Source: Pseudofabraea citricarpa | Taxonomy: Eukaryota > Ascomycota > Leotiomycetes > Helotiales > Dermateaceae | Length of the DNA: 64,000 bases | Direction of reading: 5' to 3' | Assembly (NCBI GenBank): GCA_029641185.1 | Contig: JAPWGK010000003.1 | Location: forward strand, 1,302,001-1,366,000 | In this document: one piece after another, positions 1-10,782 of the stretch | How the letters are laid out: every line of letters starts with the position of its first letter | How positions within the stretch are numbered: position 1 is the first letter of the stretch | The notes under the pieces: generated by a model | Told to the model about the DNA's origin: nothing | The model's database searches: none | Seen by the model: only the letters and a program-made list of their open reading frames with translations | Position numbers and translations under genes: made by a program

Positions 1-2889
1 ACCGGAGATCTCATTGTGGTTTGCGATCTCTGGGTCGAGACCGAGATCCTCAAAATGCTTGGAAATGACCTTGGGAGAAAGTTCGCGGAAGCCAAGACCT
101 TCACGTGATGCTTCGTGATCATCGAACTCCTGAATGAGCTTGGTGAAACCGAGCTCGATGAGGGTCTCACGGGAAATTTGCGAGTTGTACTTAGGTAGCA
201 TGCCCACCCATTTACTAGACATCTGTTAGCGGCATTCTCAACCTGTGAAACTTGAAACTTACATTTCGTATTGGAAACTCTTCTTGTACTTCTGGCGACC
301 CATGATACACTCAACGCGCTTTCCGCCCTGACCGTCTTTGAGATCGACAAGCTTCTCCATCTGTGCCTTCTCTTCCTCAGACAGGATACGAGATTGCTTC
401 AATTGGACCTCTCTATCATCACCATTGGCGTATCTCCACTGAAGATATTGACTAGGTGTTTTCTCCATGTGCATTTCAACGTGCTCAAGAGCGTGCTGTT
501 TGATATAACCAATACGCAAGTTGGGATGCTTCTCGACACGACCTTCGCTAGGAACGGTTTCGCCAGTAAGGAGTTTAATGAGTGTTGACTTTCCAGCACC
601 GTTACCACCAATGATAGCGGTTCGGGAAGAGAGAGATAATTGGCAAGAGACACCGTGGAGGGATGGCTTGGACGAACCGGGGTATGTGTAAGAGCAGTTC
701 GTCATTCGCAAAATGGATCTCGTAGCAGACTTGACTCCGGTAAGAATACCAGGAGCAGGGAACTTCCAGGGAGCGTTGACTGCTGAAAGAGTGTAATAAC
801 TCTTTGCCTCAGGCTTTTGAGCAACGAAAGCAGCCAAATTACCCTTGTAGACCGCAAGCTTCTTGCCTGGCTCATAATGGTAGATATCGGTACACACTTC
901 GTCCAAGAAACCGGAGTCGTGGGAAACGATCAAGCTGGTAATATCGGTGTGAGACTTGAGATACTCTTGGAGCCATTTGACATTGGCGACATCCAAATGA
1001 TTGGTAGGTTCGTCAAGCAAGAGAACATCTGCTCTCATCAACATGGCTCTTGCCAATGCCAACTTCATCTTCCATCCACCAGACAAGGAGCCAACCTTCT
1101 CAGATTGACGACCTTCAGCTCCAGGTGTGAAGCCAACCTCAGTCAGAACCTCAGAAACACGGTCTCGTCCAGCAGAGCCTACTGCAGGATCCTTCAGGAC
1201 AAACTCCAAGATGCTGATATCAGCATCTTCACCTTGGTTGTGTTCAACAAAACAGGTTCGGAGAACATCCTGGCTGGGGAAGCCTTCCAGCTTTCCGTTT
1301 GCAATAGCGCGCATGAGAGTAGACTTTCCAGCACCATTGCGACCGCAAAGACCATATCTATGGCCCTTGAGAAGACGCAAGTTGGTGTGGGAAAGCAGAA
1401 GCATACCTCCATAGGCAAGGGAGAAATCAGTGTTGACGATCTCGATCTCTCCGTCATCTTCCTTTACTGGCTGTCCATATTTCCTGTGGTCCTCTTCCAC
1501 ATAGAACTTTTGAACAGCTGCGCCAACAATTGGTGCAGACTCAGGGGTCTTCATCAAGTGCTGTACGTATGGAGTGATTCGTGCTTCGATACGGAGAGTT
1601 TGGCGGTGATTAACATCTTCAGCGACCATACCGCAGATGTATGGGCGAGCAAGCTTGAATACTTCGAGATCTCCACCAAGACCACCATTTTTCTTGATCT
1701 CAGCCTCGAGAATCTTAGCGACATCATCGATTGAGACGCGCTCAATAGTCTTGCTATCAACATCCTGGTCATCACCCATGGCCTTGTCAATGACGGCAAC
1801 AGCTCGGGTAGCCAATTCTCTGACTTCGGGAAGAGAAGCACGGTCTTTAACACCTTGAACACCAGGTCTCAACTTGGGCAAGAAAGTACGAGCCTCGACC
1901 GGGTCGTGAACAAGCTTGGTCAAATTCTCCACGACCACGACAGTCTGTCTCAAAACTTCTTGTGCGGTATTTGGCGTATTGAGAGATCGCTCCAAAAGAG
2001 GAGTGAGAAGTGCAAGTACCGGAGATGTGACGATGGCGACGAAGGTAGTCTGGGAAAGGGCATGGATGGCCTTCTGGAGAGTGTCGGTAGAAGGGTTCTC
2101 CATGGTTGCGATCAAAAGAGGAATTCGGGGAGCAACGTCGTCGTTAGAAAGGAGAGTGGTCATGGAGGTCATGGTAGCCACGGCTTGCTTTCCAACCTCT
2201 GCTTTCAAGTCGTGCATGCCAGCCTCGACAACTGGGATCAAACCAGCAAGCTTGGTTCCCATAGACTCTCGGAGAATATCCTTATCGTTGGCTTCCTCTT
2301 TGCTGCTTCCAATAGCAAGTTTTGCCTTGTCTGCCATTTTCTGGACCAACTTGTATCCGCCTACTGTTCCCTGCCATTTTCCGGAGCGCTTTGCGAGATA
2401 TGTTTGCAGGGCTGGAAGGAGGCCTACAACAAGAGCCTCGGAACTGAGGTGGCCGAATAAAGCATCGATAGCATATTGTGCGGCATCGCGAACGACTGCG
2501 CCTTTGTCTGACAGGGCATCAAGGGCAATGCCAATGAGGCCGCCATCCTGAAGGAGGAAGATGACTTCGCTGATCTTCTGCTGAGGAGGAAATCGCTCAA
2601 AGAGGGCTCCCAACAAGTTCTGGGCGCTCTCCCTTTTCGTCCCGCTCTTCTTATCGCCTGCAGCCTTCTTGATCTCAGCAAGAATGGTGTAGTCTCTCAA
2701 ACCTCGGAATCCGACCGAGTTGAGGAGGACATCGCAAAGAGCGTAAGAGGCATCAACTGAAGCAGCTGATGTCTTAGCAGTAAAGATAGAGTCCAGGAGA
2801 GTGGTGATCTCTTCCTGGGTTGGTGCAGGACCAGACGTCTTGGAAATCATCGTGGGGGTTGGGCGTGGAGGAGATACGGGGTGGGGCAT
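1..2889 (-). CDS. Translation elongation factor 3 (ABC-F ATPase), C-terminus beyond window
   Basis: Fungal elongation factor 3 is a cytosolic ABC-F ATPase that works at the ribosomal E site to release deacylated tRNA. Two exons are visible, 264-2889 and 1-214, joined over a 49-nt intron (GTAAGT donor, GCTAACA branch, CTAG acceptor). HEAT-type repeats fill roughly the first 380 residues. ABC domain 1 shows Walker A GRNGAGKST, signature LSGGWKMK and Walker B LLLDEPTNHLD. ABC domain 2 begins with GGNGAGKST and is interrupted by the chromodomain-like insert typical of eEF3, which the splice restores as FQYE-IKWVGMLPKYN. The window ends before the ABC2 signature and the basic tail, so about one tenth to one fifth of the protein is missing. 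The first Met is at 2889; an in-frame Met at 2850 (MISKTSG) may be the true start because the 13 preceding residues are proline-rich and look non-conserved. Family assignment is very secure. Confidence 0.96.
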
Positions 2890-3881
2890 CTCTGAGCGTA
2901 TTGCGCCCTGGTGAACGAAGATGGATGTTCTTGCTGTTCAAACCATGCAGTGATGTTCTGCAAGTGGTGGTTATGGTGTGGGTGAGAAAATTTGCGGAAA
3001 GTTTCGAAAATGTGTCTTGAGCGTGGCCGAGGCACTTGTCGCCCTAAGGAGACGTGGAAGAAGTTTTGGAGTGGAGATTTTTGGAGTGGAGAGTGTCTGA
3101 CCGAGCAGAGAAGTGTCGAGGAGAAAGAACAAGTTCTTTCGAAGAGGTTTGTGAAGTCTCAGCCGCGAGTGGCAGAAGACGAGAGGGACAGAGGGGAAAT
3201 TTTATGGATATGGAGGGGGACTTGTAATCTGATTATTTTTATCGGTTCAAATTGAAATTTCAGACGTCCTAAGGCATCAACCCTGGATAGGCTAGCCGGT
3301 TTCGGCTCTAGTGTTCCCAGACGCCTCCCAGCTTTGTCTGCGCCCGGGACAAAGAACGCATGATAGATTCGACGGCTATTTTGATAGACGCGCACTACCA
3401 CACATTAGCACGTTACAAGGCCGAGGAAAAGATTGGCCGATGGACAGCTGCTTTACAGCAACTTGGCTAAAAGCATTTGGTTATTGTTTATAAAACTGAT
3501 AGTAAAACAAAATCATTCAACAGCATACTGCTACTTAAAAGAAAGGGAGCATCATATTATATATAGCTCAAGGTGACAAAAATCACAAGATAGCACAACA
3601 GAGACTCCGATAGATAAATGCGGTCATCATTTCCATAGACACGCACCACTATGTGGTAGCACGCGCACCTAGAACAGTTAGTCGTTCATAATGCCACGCA
3701 CTAGGTGAGTAGCCGCACAACCGTGGCGTACCATACCAAAGAACGGCATCCCAGGCCGAGTGGACTCCGGATTGCAACATTTTTATATCACTAGCTTGGT
3801 CCCTCCGGAGATGTCGTTATTCACCTTGTTTTCTCTGTTTGCTCGAGTGTCGCTCTTGCGCAGAGCACCATCATAGCGACA
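2890..3881. other. Divergent intergenic region between eEF3 and the DUF1275 gene
   Basis: This 1-kb spacer must hold the promoters of two divergent genes. I see no open frame with coding character. Two related stretches occur, around 3379-3408 and 3635-3670, both carrying a GATAGACGCGCAC- or CATAGACACGCAC-like core followed by a CTACCACA or TGTGGTAG element. No transposon or RNA gene was recognised. Confidence 0.5.
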
Positions 3882-4820
3882 ATGGGCGCCGAAAATGCCT
3901 CTCCAAACGCGAATGAGGATCTTGAAGAGCGTGGAGGTATTCATGGATCAGGCCTTCCAACGACTGAGACTCGTTCTCCCTCCACCCAATCGGTGCAGAA
4001 GCCCGCGCGCAGTTCTCTTCTGCATCATCTGAAGACAGAGATCAGTCTTAACCATGCGGATCTGCCCATTATCGCGTGCTGTCTGGTCTCTGGCTTGTGC
4101 GATTCCAGTGCCTACAACGCCTGGACCTGTTTTGTTTCAATGCAAACTGGTGAGTCATGGCGCAGCGCCAAAGGCTGGCCTAGATCTGAATTTCAGCTGA
4201 TATTTATCAATCCAGGCAACACCATCTTCCTTGCGCTTGGGGCCTCTGGTCAGCCAATTTCCCATCCTTATGGGTGGCTGAAGTCACTCATCTCGATTAT
4301 CTGCTTCCTCTGCGGCTGCCTCTTCTTCTCCTGGACTCGACTTATAAACCCAAAGGGTCGTGGTACTTTGGCAGGATCATTCTTTCTGCAAGGATCTTGC
4401 ATCATAATTGCTGCGGCTCTCGTGCAAGCGGGCATAGTACCTGAGCCAGTCGGCCTTGTCACAGAGTCTGGTGACAAGGTTCATTTCATTGAGCTGGTGC
4501 CGTTGGGATTCTTAGCCTTCCAGTCTGGTGGGCAGATTGTCACAAGCCGATTGTTGGGCTTCAATGAGGTACCAACGACGGTTCTCACAAGTGTTTACTG
4601 TGATTTGGCCAGTGATCCAAATCTGCTTGGCCTGCACAATGTGAAGCGCAACAGACGAGCAGCAGCGGTACTGGCAATACTGATTGGTGGCATAATCGGA
4701 GGCTGGCTTAGCAGGAGTAGTGCTGGGATGTCATCTACTCTTTGGATTGCAGCTGCTATAAAGATTGCCATTTCAATCAGTTGGTCAATTTGGAAGCCGA
4801 AGCAGGCTGTACAAATTTAG
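3882..4820 (+). CDS. DUF1275 (YoaK-type) integral membrane protein
   Basis: Predicted 290-aa multi-pass membrane protein of the DUF1275/YoaK family, whose transport role is not defined. Two exons: 3882-4149 and 4216-4820. The 66-nt intron is in frame and stop-free, so the region can be misread as one open frame. Splicing restores the family hallmark MQTGNTIFLALG after a first hydrophobic segment (LPIIACCLVSGLCDS). About 60 polar N-terminal residues precede the membrane domain. Further hydrophobic segments lie near SLISIICFLCGCLFFSW, SCIIIAAALVQAG and AVLAILIGGIIGGWL. A conserved-looking FQSGGQIVTSRLLGFNEVPT loop matches the second repeat of the family. The start is the first Met after a short leader. 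It stands alone and is followed by a long AT-rich spacer. Confidence 0.88.
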   Translation: MGAENASPNANEDLEERGGIHGSGLPTTETRSPSTQSVQKPARSSLLHHLKTEISLNHADLPIIACCLVSGLCDSSAYNAWTCFVSMQTGESWRSAKGWPRSEFQLIFINPGNTIFLALGASGQPISHPYGWLKSLISIICFLCGCLFFSWTRLINPKGRGTLAGSFFLQGSCIIIAAALVQAGIVPEPVGLVTESGDKVHFIELVPLGFLAFQSGGQIVTSRLLGFNEVPTTVLTSVYCDLASDPNLLGLHNVKRNRRAAAVLAILIGGIIGGWLSRSSAGMSSTLWIAAAIKIAISISWSIWKPKQAVQI

Positions 4821-6089
4821 ATTTGGGTATACGTATAAAGTTATATCCCACGATATATATAATCTTTATATCATTCATAAGTATAGAATAATTGAGTCTC
4901 GGCCTGTAATTTGGTTATTTAAATTTAGATATTAGATCAGATTCTGTTTTAGAACATAGAAGTAATTCTCAAGAAAGAAATTGCACAAGATAATTATAAT
5001 TACATTCGATTTTCTCTTACGTTGTTATCACGCTTTTATACCGGTAACAAATGTTCTGTATACTTCATTACATATTTTCCAGTTCAGCTAAATACCTACT
5101 TTGTTTAAATGTACTCATGGAATGAAGTAGTTTTCTAGTTACTACCGCACTAGAATACAAGTGTATCATTTGATGAGGTAACTACGAGATTCAGCTGATC
5201 GGTTTTACGTGATGATGACATTATAGGTATGTCAAAGTCGCTTCAAGCAAGAATAAGCCTGCTTACTTATATTGGGTACTTACGTACGATATTACTGTTC
5301 GATTTAAACGAGGAGATTATATCAACGCCCTCTATTTATAAAGTGTTAAGAACCTTTTAACTGCATGTAGAATGTTGACATCACACTTGGATTGATTTTG
5401 TTCCCATGCACGATTTAAGCTACGGATTTTAAAAGCAGCCTTCTCATAGCCTTTCATTTTCTCTACTATTTTCTCGTTTGTCTTCTTGCTTATCTCCTCG
5501 TCGTCATCTTTGTGTGCAAAGACTCAAGAACTGGAGTTGAGAAGAGCTTGATAAGACGTTTCAAAAAGAAGTGGCTGTTTCCTGTTTTGGAAAATATAAA
5601 CAGAAGTAAAGATATGATTAGTTATATGGACGCACTTAAAAGATCCCTTAACGGACAAAGTGCTCCCCGAAGCCGCCGTATGTATTGTCTGTATCCCAGC
5701 AATAATGGCACCCTACTCTACTTTGCAGGTTATATCATCTATACAAAATTCAATTTCTGATAGCCTTACAGAACTACGAGGTTTTATTATAGTTAGTCCC
5801 ATACCAGTACTATTTATCTTGTACAAATTGGTGAACAAATTTTGTAAAAATGATCCTTGAAATTTGTTTATCAAATTCACACTCCCTCACCAGTACATAA
5901 CAAGTCATAGCTAACAATATAAAGTACATGGTCTCAAAAGACGGCAGTGGCTACCTCAACTATAGGAAAGCCTCACATAGAAAAGAACCCTGTTTGAAGA
6001 GGATGGAAGAGAGAGGGACTGGTGGAGTATATTGTTCAAGGTGTGACTTATTACAGACTCAATGAGATTAAAGTGTATTAAGCGAGTAC
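4821..6089. other. AT-rich intergenic spacer
   Basis: About 1.27 kb of clearly AT-rich DNA between the DUF1275 gene and the cupin gene. Short open frames (for example around 5512-5760) lack any recognisable domain and have AT-driven composition. I see no terminal inverted repeats or coding remnants that would name a transposon. Confidence 0.5.
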
Positions 6090-6686
6090 CTATACATCAT
6101 CGTTTCCACTCTTAGGTACACCGGCGACTCCACTTCCTAGATCCTCCTTTAGGACCTGCTCTCCCACCATCAATTTCTGGCAATCTTGAAGCACAAAGAT
6201 CATTCTTGCCCACTTGGTGTCGCTGGCATTTTTCCACGCATGCATCGTCGCTCTCTGGACCGCTACATCGCCAGATTTCATGCGTTGCACCTGGCCCGAG
6301 TCAAGGATAAGGTCGATCTCACCCTCGAGTACAATGCCATAATCAAGACTCTGCGTGCGGTGCATCATGCACTGAAAGCCAGGAGCGAGGTCAACTTGGC
6401 GACACACCGTCCCATTAGGATTGACGAGGCCGAGCTTGTTGGAGCTCATTACTGCCTCGTGCTTCTCTATATCGGCATCGTTATTGAGATTTGATGGGAA
6501 TTCCGAGGTGGTGTATATGATATTAAACCCCATGAGCTTGTCGTCGTAGGAGGACCAGTTTCCAGGGATAGTAGATTGCACGATGGCCTTGCCAGTGGCT
6601 TTGTCATGGCCCGTTAGATAGGTTGTTACACCGGGAAGATTCGAAATCTGACCGGGATTGGGAGGACGGGAATCCGAGAAAGACAT
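6090..6686 (-). CDS. Small cupin-domain protein
   Basis: Single-exon 198-aa protein with one cupin beta-barrel. Cupin motif 1 lies around residues 105-125 (GFQCMMHRTQSLDYGIVLEGE), with a His and the Glu of the VLEGE strand as possible metal ligands. Motif 2 follows as GDVAVQRATMHAWKN with its His and Asn. This architecture is common among fungal single-domain cupins that sit near oxidative or secondary metabolism genes, but no such cluster is present here, so the substrate is unknown. There is no signal peptide, which suggests a cytosolic protein. The start Met is the first in frame and gives the usual family length of about 180-200 residues. The first histidine motif is reduced (one clear His rather than HxH), so an enzymatic role is not assured. 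Confidence 0.85.
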   Translation of the reverse strand: MSFSDSRPPNPGQISNLPGVTTYLTGHDKATGKAIVQSTIPGNWSSYDDKLMGFNIIYTTSEFPSNLNNDADIEKHEAVMSSNKLGLVNPNGTVCRQVDLAPGFQCMMHRTQSLDYGIVLEGEIDLILDSGQVQRMKSGDVAVQRATMHAWKNASDTKWARMIFVLQDCQKLMVGEQVLKEDLGSGVAGVPKSGNDDV

Positions 6687-8871
6687 GGCTTTTCAGGCTC
6701 TTTCTTGTTGTCTCAGTTTGCTGGATCAAAAGACGCTTTTCTGGGACCGTTTAAAGACTCTTCCTGAATATACGGAGTGTGGTACTGAAGATCACAGGCT
6801 GGAGAATTCCAATCAGAGAGCAAAGAATGTCGCATGCAAGCGGGCAAACGCTTACATACACTAGGTCGGTAGGTACCTAGGTAACGTAAGGTAAAGAAGT
6901 GATTGGGAATTATAGTCAGCAATTGACAAGAGAACAGCAGAAATAATAGAATGTGGGAGATTTGGAGTAAGGACTTACGCGGGGACTTTAGATATCCTGT
7001 GGGGAGGCCGATCTGTCAGACTCGAAGAGGGGTATACATGTCAGACTTCAAGAGAGGTATATATGTCAGACTTACAGAGGCGTATATGTCAGATTTACAG
7101 CGGCCGTATATGTACAGCACAAAAGTGGGTCCAATACACGTTTCCCAATCACCTGATTTGGGTCTGACACGATTCTAATACTGAAGAATGTCTTTTGCGT
7201 ATGCAGGATTCAATGCTCAACAAAATTAAGTGGAATAAAGCCTTGCACAGATACTTTATTTCCTATCTACTGCAATATATATTCTCTGTGAACTGTTTTA
7301 TTCGTTCACGTCTGACCATGCAGCAGCTGCCCGAAATGGGGGTAGAAGCGAGAACTGGCGGGAGATGAATAGGCCAAAGACAAATCGGTTCAATATGTGT
7401 GTTTAAAACAACGGCCAACTTTCTAGCATGTGGAAAGACTTAGTAGGGTGCTATAAGTGTTTTGCTATTAGTAACTGATGGCAGTATAGTAAAGCGTCTT
7501 ACCTCAAGGCTCCCCCTTGCTCCTCCTAATCTGCTGATAATTCGACTCCATTCGATTTACAGCTTTGTCTTACCCTACAAGCAGGACCTCTTCAGAAAAT
7601 TTACGATTCAATCAACAGTCATGGGAAAGGAAGCGATAGTTCCGAAGGAATCGCCTGTTACATAGTTACAATCCCGTTCGGCTGTATTAGTGCTAGCAAG
7701 AATTTTAAACCTCGCTGTGCGATCGTAATCAGAAATAATGCTCTAAGTTTCCAATAATTCTCCTAAGCGGGCCATCTAGCTCATCTTCTGCTAGAAGTGC
7801 TTGTGTCTTGGACAGAGATACTGGGCAGGTACGACGCTTAAATCTATAAGCCAAACTAAGCGATGCAGAGGTCGACGCAAATATCGCCGACGTTTCTCAG
7901 GGAGCTCTAGATATATACGCTGCGCTGCCGTTCATTCTCTGTCACCAAGCATGATACAAAATCATCGGAGATCTGAAACGCTCTTCCATTGATGACAAAT
8001 GCCTCATCTTCACTTTCACCTTCCGCTGTTCTACCCTACTTTATATTCGGCCATAAAGCCATCTGCTATTATAGACCACTGATGCTCGCTATACGCCACA
8101 ATATAAATTTTGTGCTTGCTATATCATACCTTGAATCTGCGATTGCGATAAATGCCGTCAGTTTTACGTGATTGAATTGCAAATGTATTATAAGTAGTAA
8201 AGGAGCAATTGCTCCAAAACAAGGACAAAATATTCACCCTTTCCTTATTGTAGACTTAATCATATTATCTGTGGATCCTCTATATTAAAGACAGCAGAGT
8301 TAGGTCATAGAAAGAAGATAAGAAACTTCATATCAGTTTCTCTTGTCGTAGATTTGGGGCAAGTAGAGGTATTAGTAGCACATGATATACTTTATCAACC
8401 ATGAGCATTGTAGTGAAATAAATTATGCCAGAGAGCGCTATAGTATTGGTGATCATACGAATTCTTTTTAATCCTTTTCAAATTTCTTTTGTCACATCAA
8501 AAATATCAACAAATTCATTATATATCATGATTTAGGTGGCATGAACAATATTGGAAAGTTTCATAGGTGTCACGAGAGTAAATTGGCATTTAAATATTGA
8601 TTCATGAGTCATGATAAGAAAAATGTTTGTCTACCTACCTAGGTAACTTACCTCAGATGCCTAAAACCTACAATTTGGTTTCATTGAATATTGATCAAAG
8701 GAAAGAGAAAAGAAGAAAATGGGAGGAGCGGAGGAAATATAAGAGTAATCGCAAGACTAGCTTAGACTAGCTATAGGTACTCTCGAGACTAGATGATTCT
8801 CGGGATATATCTATTAGCCGGAACTAATAGATCAGGATGAACGCAAGACTAGCGACTAGCTACTCTCAAGA
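6687..8871. other. Gene-poor AT-rich region with short repeats
   Basis: About 2.2 kb with no supported gene. It holds a degenerate 25-bp tandem repeat (7015-7111), two copies of the palindrome TACCTAGGTA (6874-6883 and 8636-8645) and a partly duplicated block ending at the stop of the next gene (8750-8875). Short open frames at 7462-7665 and 7801-8171 carry no recognisable domain. Confidence 0.5.
7015..7111. repeat. Degenerate ~25-bp tandem repeat, four units
   Basis: Four head-to-tail units each start with GTCAGA (7015, 7040, 7065, 7088), continue through a purine-rich core such as CTTCAAGAGAGG, and end with GTATATATG-like bases. Unit lengths are 25, 25, 23 and 24 bp, with point differences between units. 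The repeat lies about 330 bp upstream of the cupin start. No coding sense was found. Confidence 0.75.
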
Positions 8872-8875
8872 CTAG
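8750..8875. repeat. Imperfect direct duplication rich in GACTAG
   Basis: Copy 1 (8750-8792) and copy 2 (8842-8875) both begin CGCAAGACTAGC and end with ACTCTC(A/G)AGACTAG; copy 2 lacks 9 bases inside. The last bases of copy 2 supply the TAG stop (8872-8874 on the minus strand) of the adjacent hypothetical gene. Confidence 0.7.
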
Positions 8876-9717
8876 GCCCCTGGCATTGGTGTATCGGGGC
8901 GCGGGATCCTTGGAAGAGGTTTGTCTAGATGCGGCGTTTGTTCTCGCGCTCTCAAGGCCTCGCGATCCCGATTGGGATTTAACCCTGATATTGGTGCTGC
9001 GCGGTGTCTGAGTCTTTGAGGATGCTCATGTAGTTGTGGATTTGAGATATCCATATGCTCATGATAGGAACTCGACTGACCTTGCCGGTTGCGATAGGAA
9101 GGGACTCCTATTCTACCCCGATCTGGAAAGGGAAGTGGATGGGGTTTCCGACCATTTTTCTCTACCGGTGGCGCTCCAGTCATCATGACATCCCTAGGTA
9201 GATCTGCTTCCTGGCCACGCTGCTCGAGACCACGCTCTTCTCCTGAAGGACCGGGTGCGAAATCTACCCAGAGTGTTTGTGTCCTTCTTCTCACTGACTC
9301 TTTCGTGCTCTGTCGGATTCTGAGTCTTGAACTTGGGGGTTGTGGTTGTGGTTTTGGTTTTGGCCTTTGGACAACCTCTACCTGATCATCGTTGGCATCT
9401 GGTGCCTCATCCCTTACTACGACTAGCTTGCCGCGAATGATGGAAGGAGTGAGTGAGGACTCGAAGAAAGAATGCCTTTGTCGGAAGCCTCTAAGCCTGT
9501 TGATAGCATCTTGCTCGCTGACACCATATCCCTGCCATAGGCCCTGGCAATTGTGACAGATACCCCATGAGAATTCTTCCTGCAGTGTATCAATTCCTGG
9601 GCATTTCTTTCGGAAGATGTTGAGGGAAGACGCAGATTTGTTGCAATTTGTTGAGAATGAGTGCTTGTGCATGCACACGGTGAAGGTACGGGCTTCGACG
9701 TGGGTGTGAGGTGACAT
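8872..9717 (-). CDS. Hypothetical cysteine-motif protein, basic proline-rich C-terminus
   Basis: I do not recognise a named domain. The chosen start (9717) gives 281 residues beginning MSPHTHVEARTF; an upstream in-frame Met at 9849 would add 44 residues with no conserved look. The N-terminal 70 residues carry spaced Cys and His residues (TVCMHKHSFSTNC, KKCPGI, WGICHNCQGLW) that could bind a metal. A short conserved-looking helix (VSEQDAINRLRGFRQRH) follows, and the rest is disordered, with a run of Lys-Pro/Gln-Pro and many Arg. No signal peptide or membrane segment is visible. It resembles the next gene (10150-10782) in size, orientation and an N-terminal Cys followed by a CPxC-type motif, so the two may be diverged paralogues. 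Function is unknown. Confidence 0.6.
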   Translation of the reverse strand: MSPHTHVEARTFTVCMHKHSFSTNCNKSASSLNIFRKKCPGIDTLQEEFSWGICHNCQGLWQGYGVSEQDAINRLRGFRQRHSFFESSLTPSIIRGKLVVVRDEAPDANDDQVEVVQRPKPKPQPQPPSSRLRIRQSTKESVRRRTQTLWVDFAPGPSGEERGLEQRGQEADLPRDVMMTGAPPVEKNGRKPHPLPFPDRGRIGVPSYRNRQGQSSSYHEHMDISNPQLHEHPQRLRHRAAPISGLNPNRDREALRAREQTPHLDKPLPRIPRPDTPMPGA

Positions 9718-10149
9718 CTTGTTAGTTTTGTGACTGACAGTTGAGCTGAGTTGAGGGGGACTAGGGGATTTAAGGACTTTTCTACAAATGTTGTGAGCAT
9801 TGTTCTTGTCTTTATCTAGTACTATTAAAACAAGGTAAGCACTGTCCATCTGTATTCAAGAACAGGGAAAAGAGGAACTTCTTTGAGCTTTTTCTTCGTT
9901 TATAATAATGTTGTACTATACAAGGAGATATCAATATCAATACCCTCAACAGTGTCAAGTCGAATCATGTTCTCTAAACTAATACAATCTGTTTTATCTA
10001 CTGGTAGAATAATTTTATTGTTTTTTCTTCACAAGTTCAAATTTGTAAGCCCATGCTAACATAACTATACAACATACACAAGATTCAGAAAATTATGGTA
10101 TTTATAAATTTGATAATGTTGAGCAACTTTAAGCGCCATCTTTAATCTA
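9718..10149. other. AT-rich spacer between two hypotheticals
   Basis: About 430 bp of AT-rich sequence that must include the promoter of the 8872-9717 gene and the 3' end of the following one. Nothing else was identified. Confidence 0.5.
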
Positions 10150-10782
10150 TCAAATCCAGAGTGGGTTCTCATCCTCACAATCCAATTCTCTCAAAGCCTT
10201 CGAAATAGAGTCAAATAGTGTAGATTGTGTGGGACCAACTACCTTTTGCTTTTGCTGATCTCTTTTCTCCAACACTTTTACTTTCTCTAACTGTTCAATT
10301 TCTTGGGCCAGAATATTCTCATTCTCCTTGAACCGCCAACAAATCAAGCATGAACACCAACGGCTTACGTCATGTTTCTCAACTCCCTCGTATCCATTTT
10401 TATATAGACCACACCAATAACATGCGCAATCTATCCGAGCAGAATGAGGTCGAAAATCAAAAAATGGCCGACCTTTACCTTTTTTGCCAGTGTTAATTAG
10501 TTGGGGAGCGGAGGATAACAGACCTTCGACATCGAGATAATCCCATTGCTTTCTAAAGGCTATAGCAGACCGTTGCTTAATGCAGCTAGGACATGATGTG
10601 ATTCTTTTGATGGTTAGTGGCCCTGCAGATGGTTTGATAGTTGGATATATGGAGAGATAAGGTGCTGAGGGGAATGAGCGTTGAGATCGAGACCCAATGG
10701 CTCGACGGAGCCAGATGGGATTATTATTTTGTTGTGTTTGACGGCCACATACGTGGTGAATTTGTGACAGTGGGAATGACAT
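10150..10782 (-). CDS. Hypothetical cysteine-rich protein
   Basis: Single open frame, 210 residues from the Met at 10782 (MSFPLSQIHHVCGRQ). The frame stays open upstream to 10995, but that part looks like leader. Visible features are HHVCGR near the N-terminus, SCPSCIKQRSAIAFRKQW in the middle, a second Cys cluster (CACYWCGLYKNGYEGVEKH then WCSCLICWRF) and a C-terminal charged coiled-coil-like helix (ILAQEIEQLEKVKVLEKRD). The paired C-x2-C motifs suggest zinc binding, which is inference. There is no signal peptide. It may be a paralogue of the neighbouring hypothetical at 8872-9717. I could not assign a family. Confidence 0.55.
   Translation of the reverse strand: MSFPLSQIHHVCGRQTQQNNNPIWLRRAIGSRSQRSFPSAPYLSIYPTIKPSAGPLTIKRITSCPSCIKQRSAIAFRKQWDYLDVEGLLSSAPQLINTGKKGKGRPFFDFRPHSARIDCACYWCGLYKNGYEGVEKHDVSRWCSCLICWRFKENENILAQEIEQLEKVKVLEKRDQQKQKVVGPTQSTLFDSISKALRELDCEDENPLWI

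Noticed and set aside
6951..7178. 75-codon frame over the 25-bp tandem repeat encoding repeated YMSDL-like units
   Set aside because: The repeat length is not a constant multiple of three (25, 25, 23, 24), so the apparent peptide repeat is accidental.
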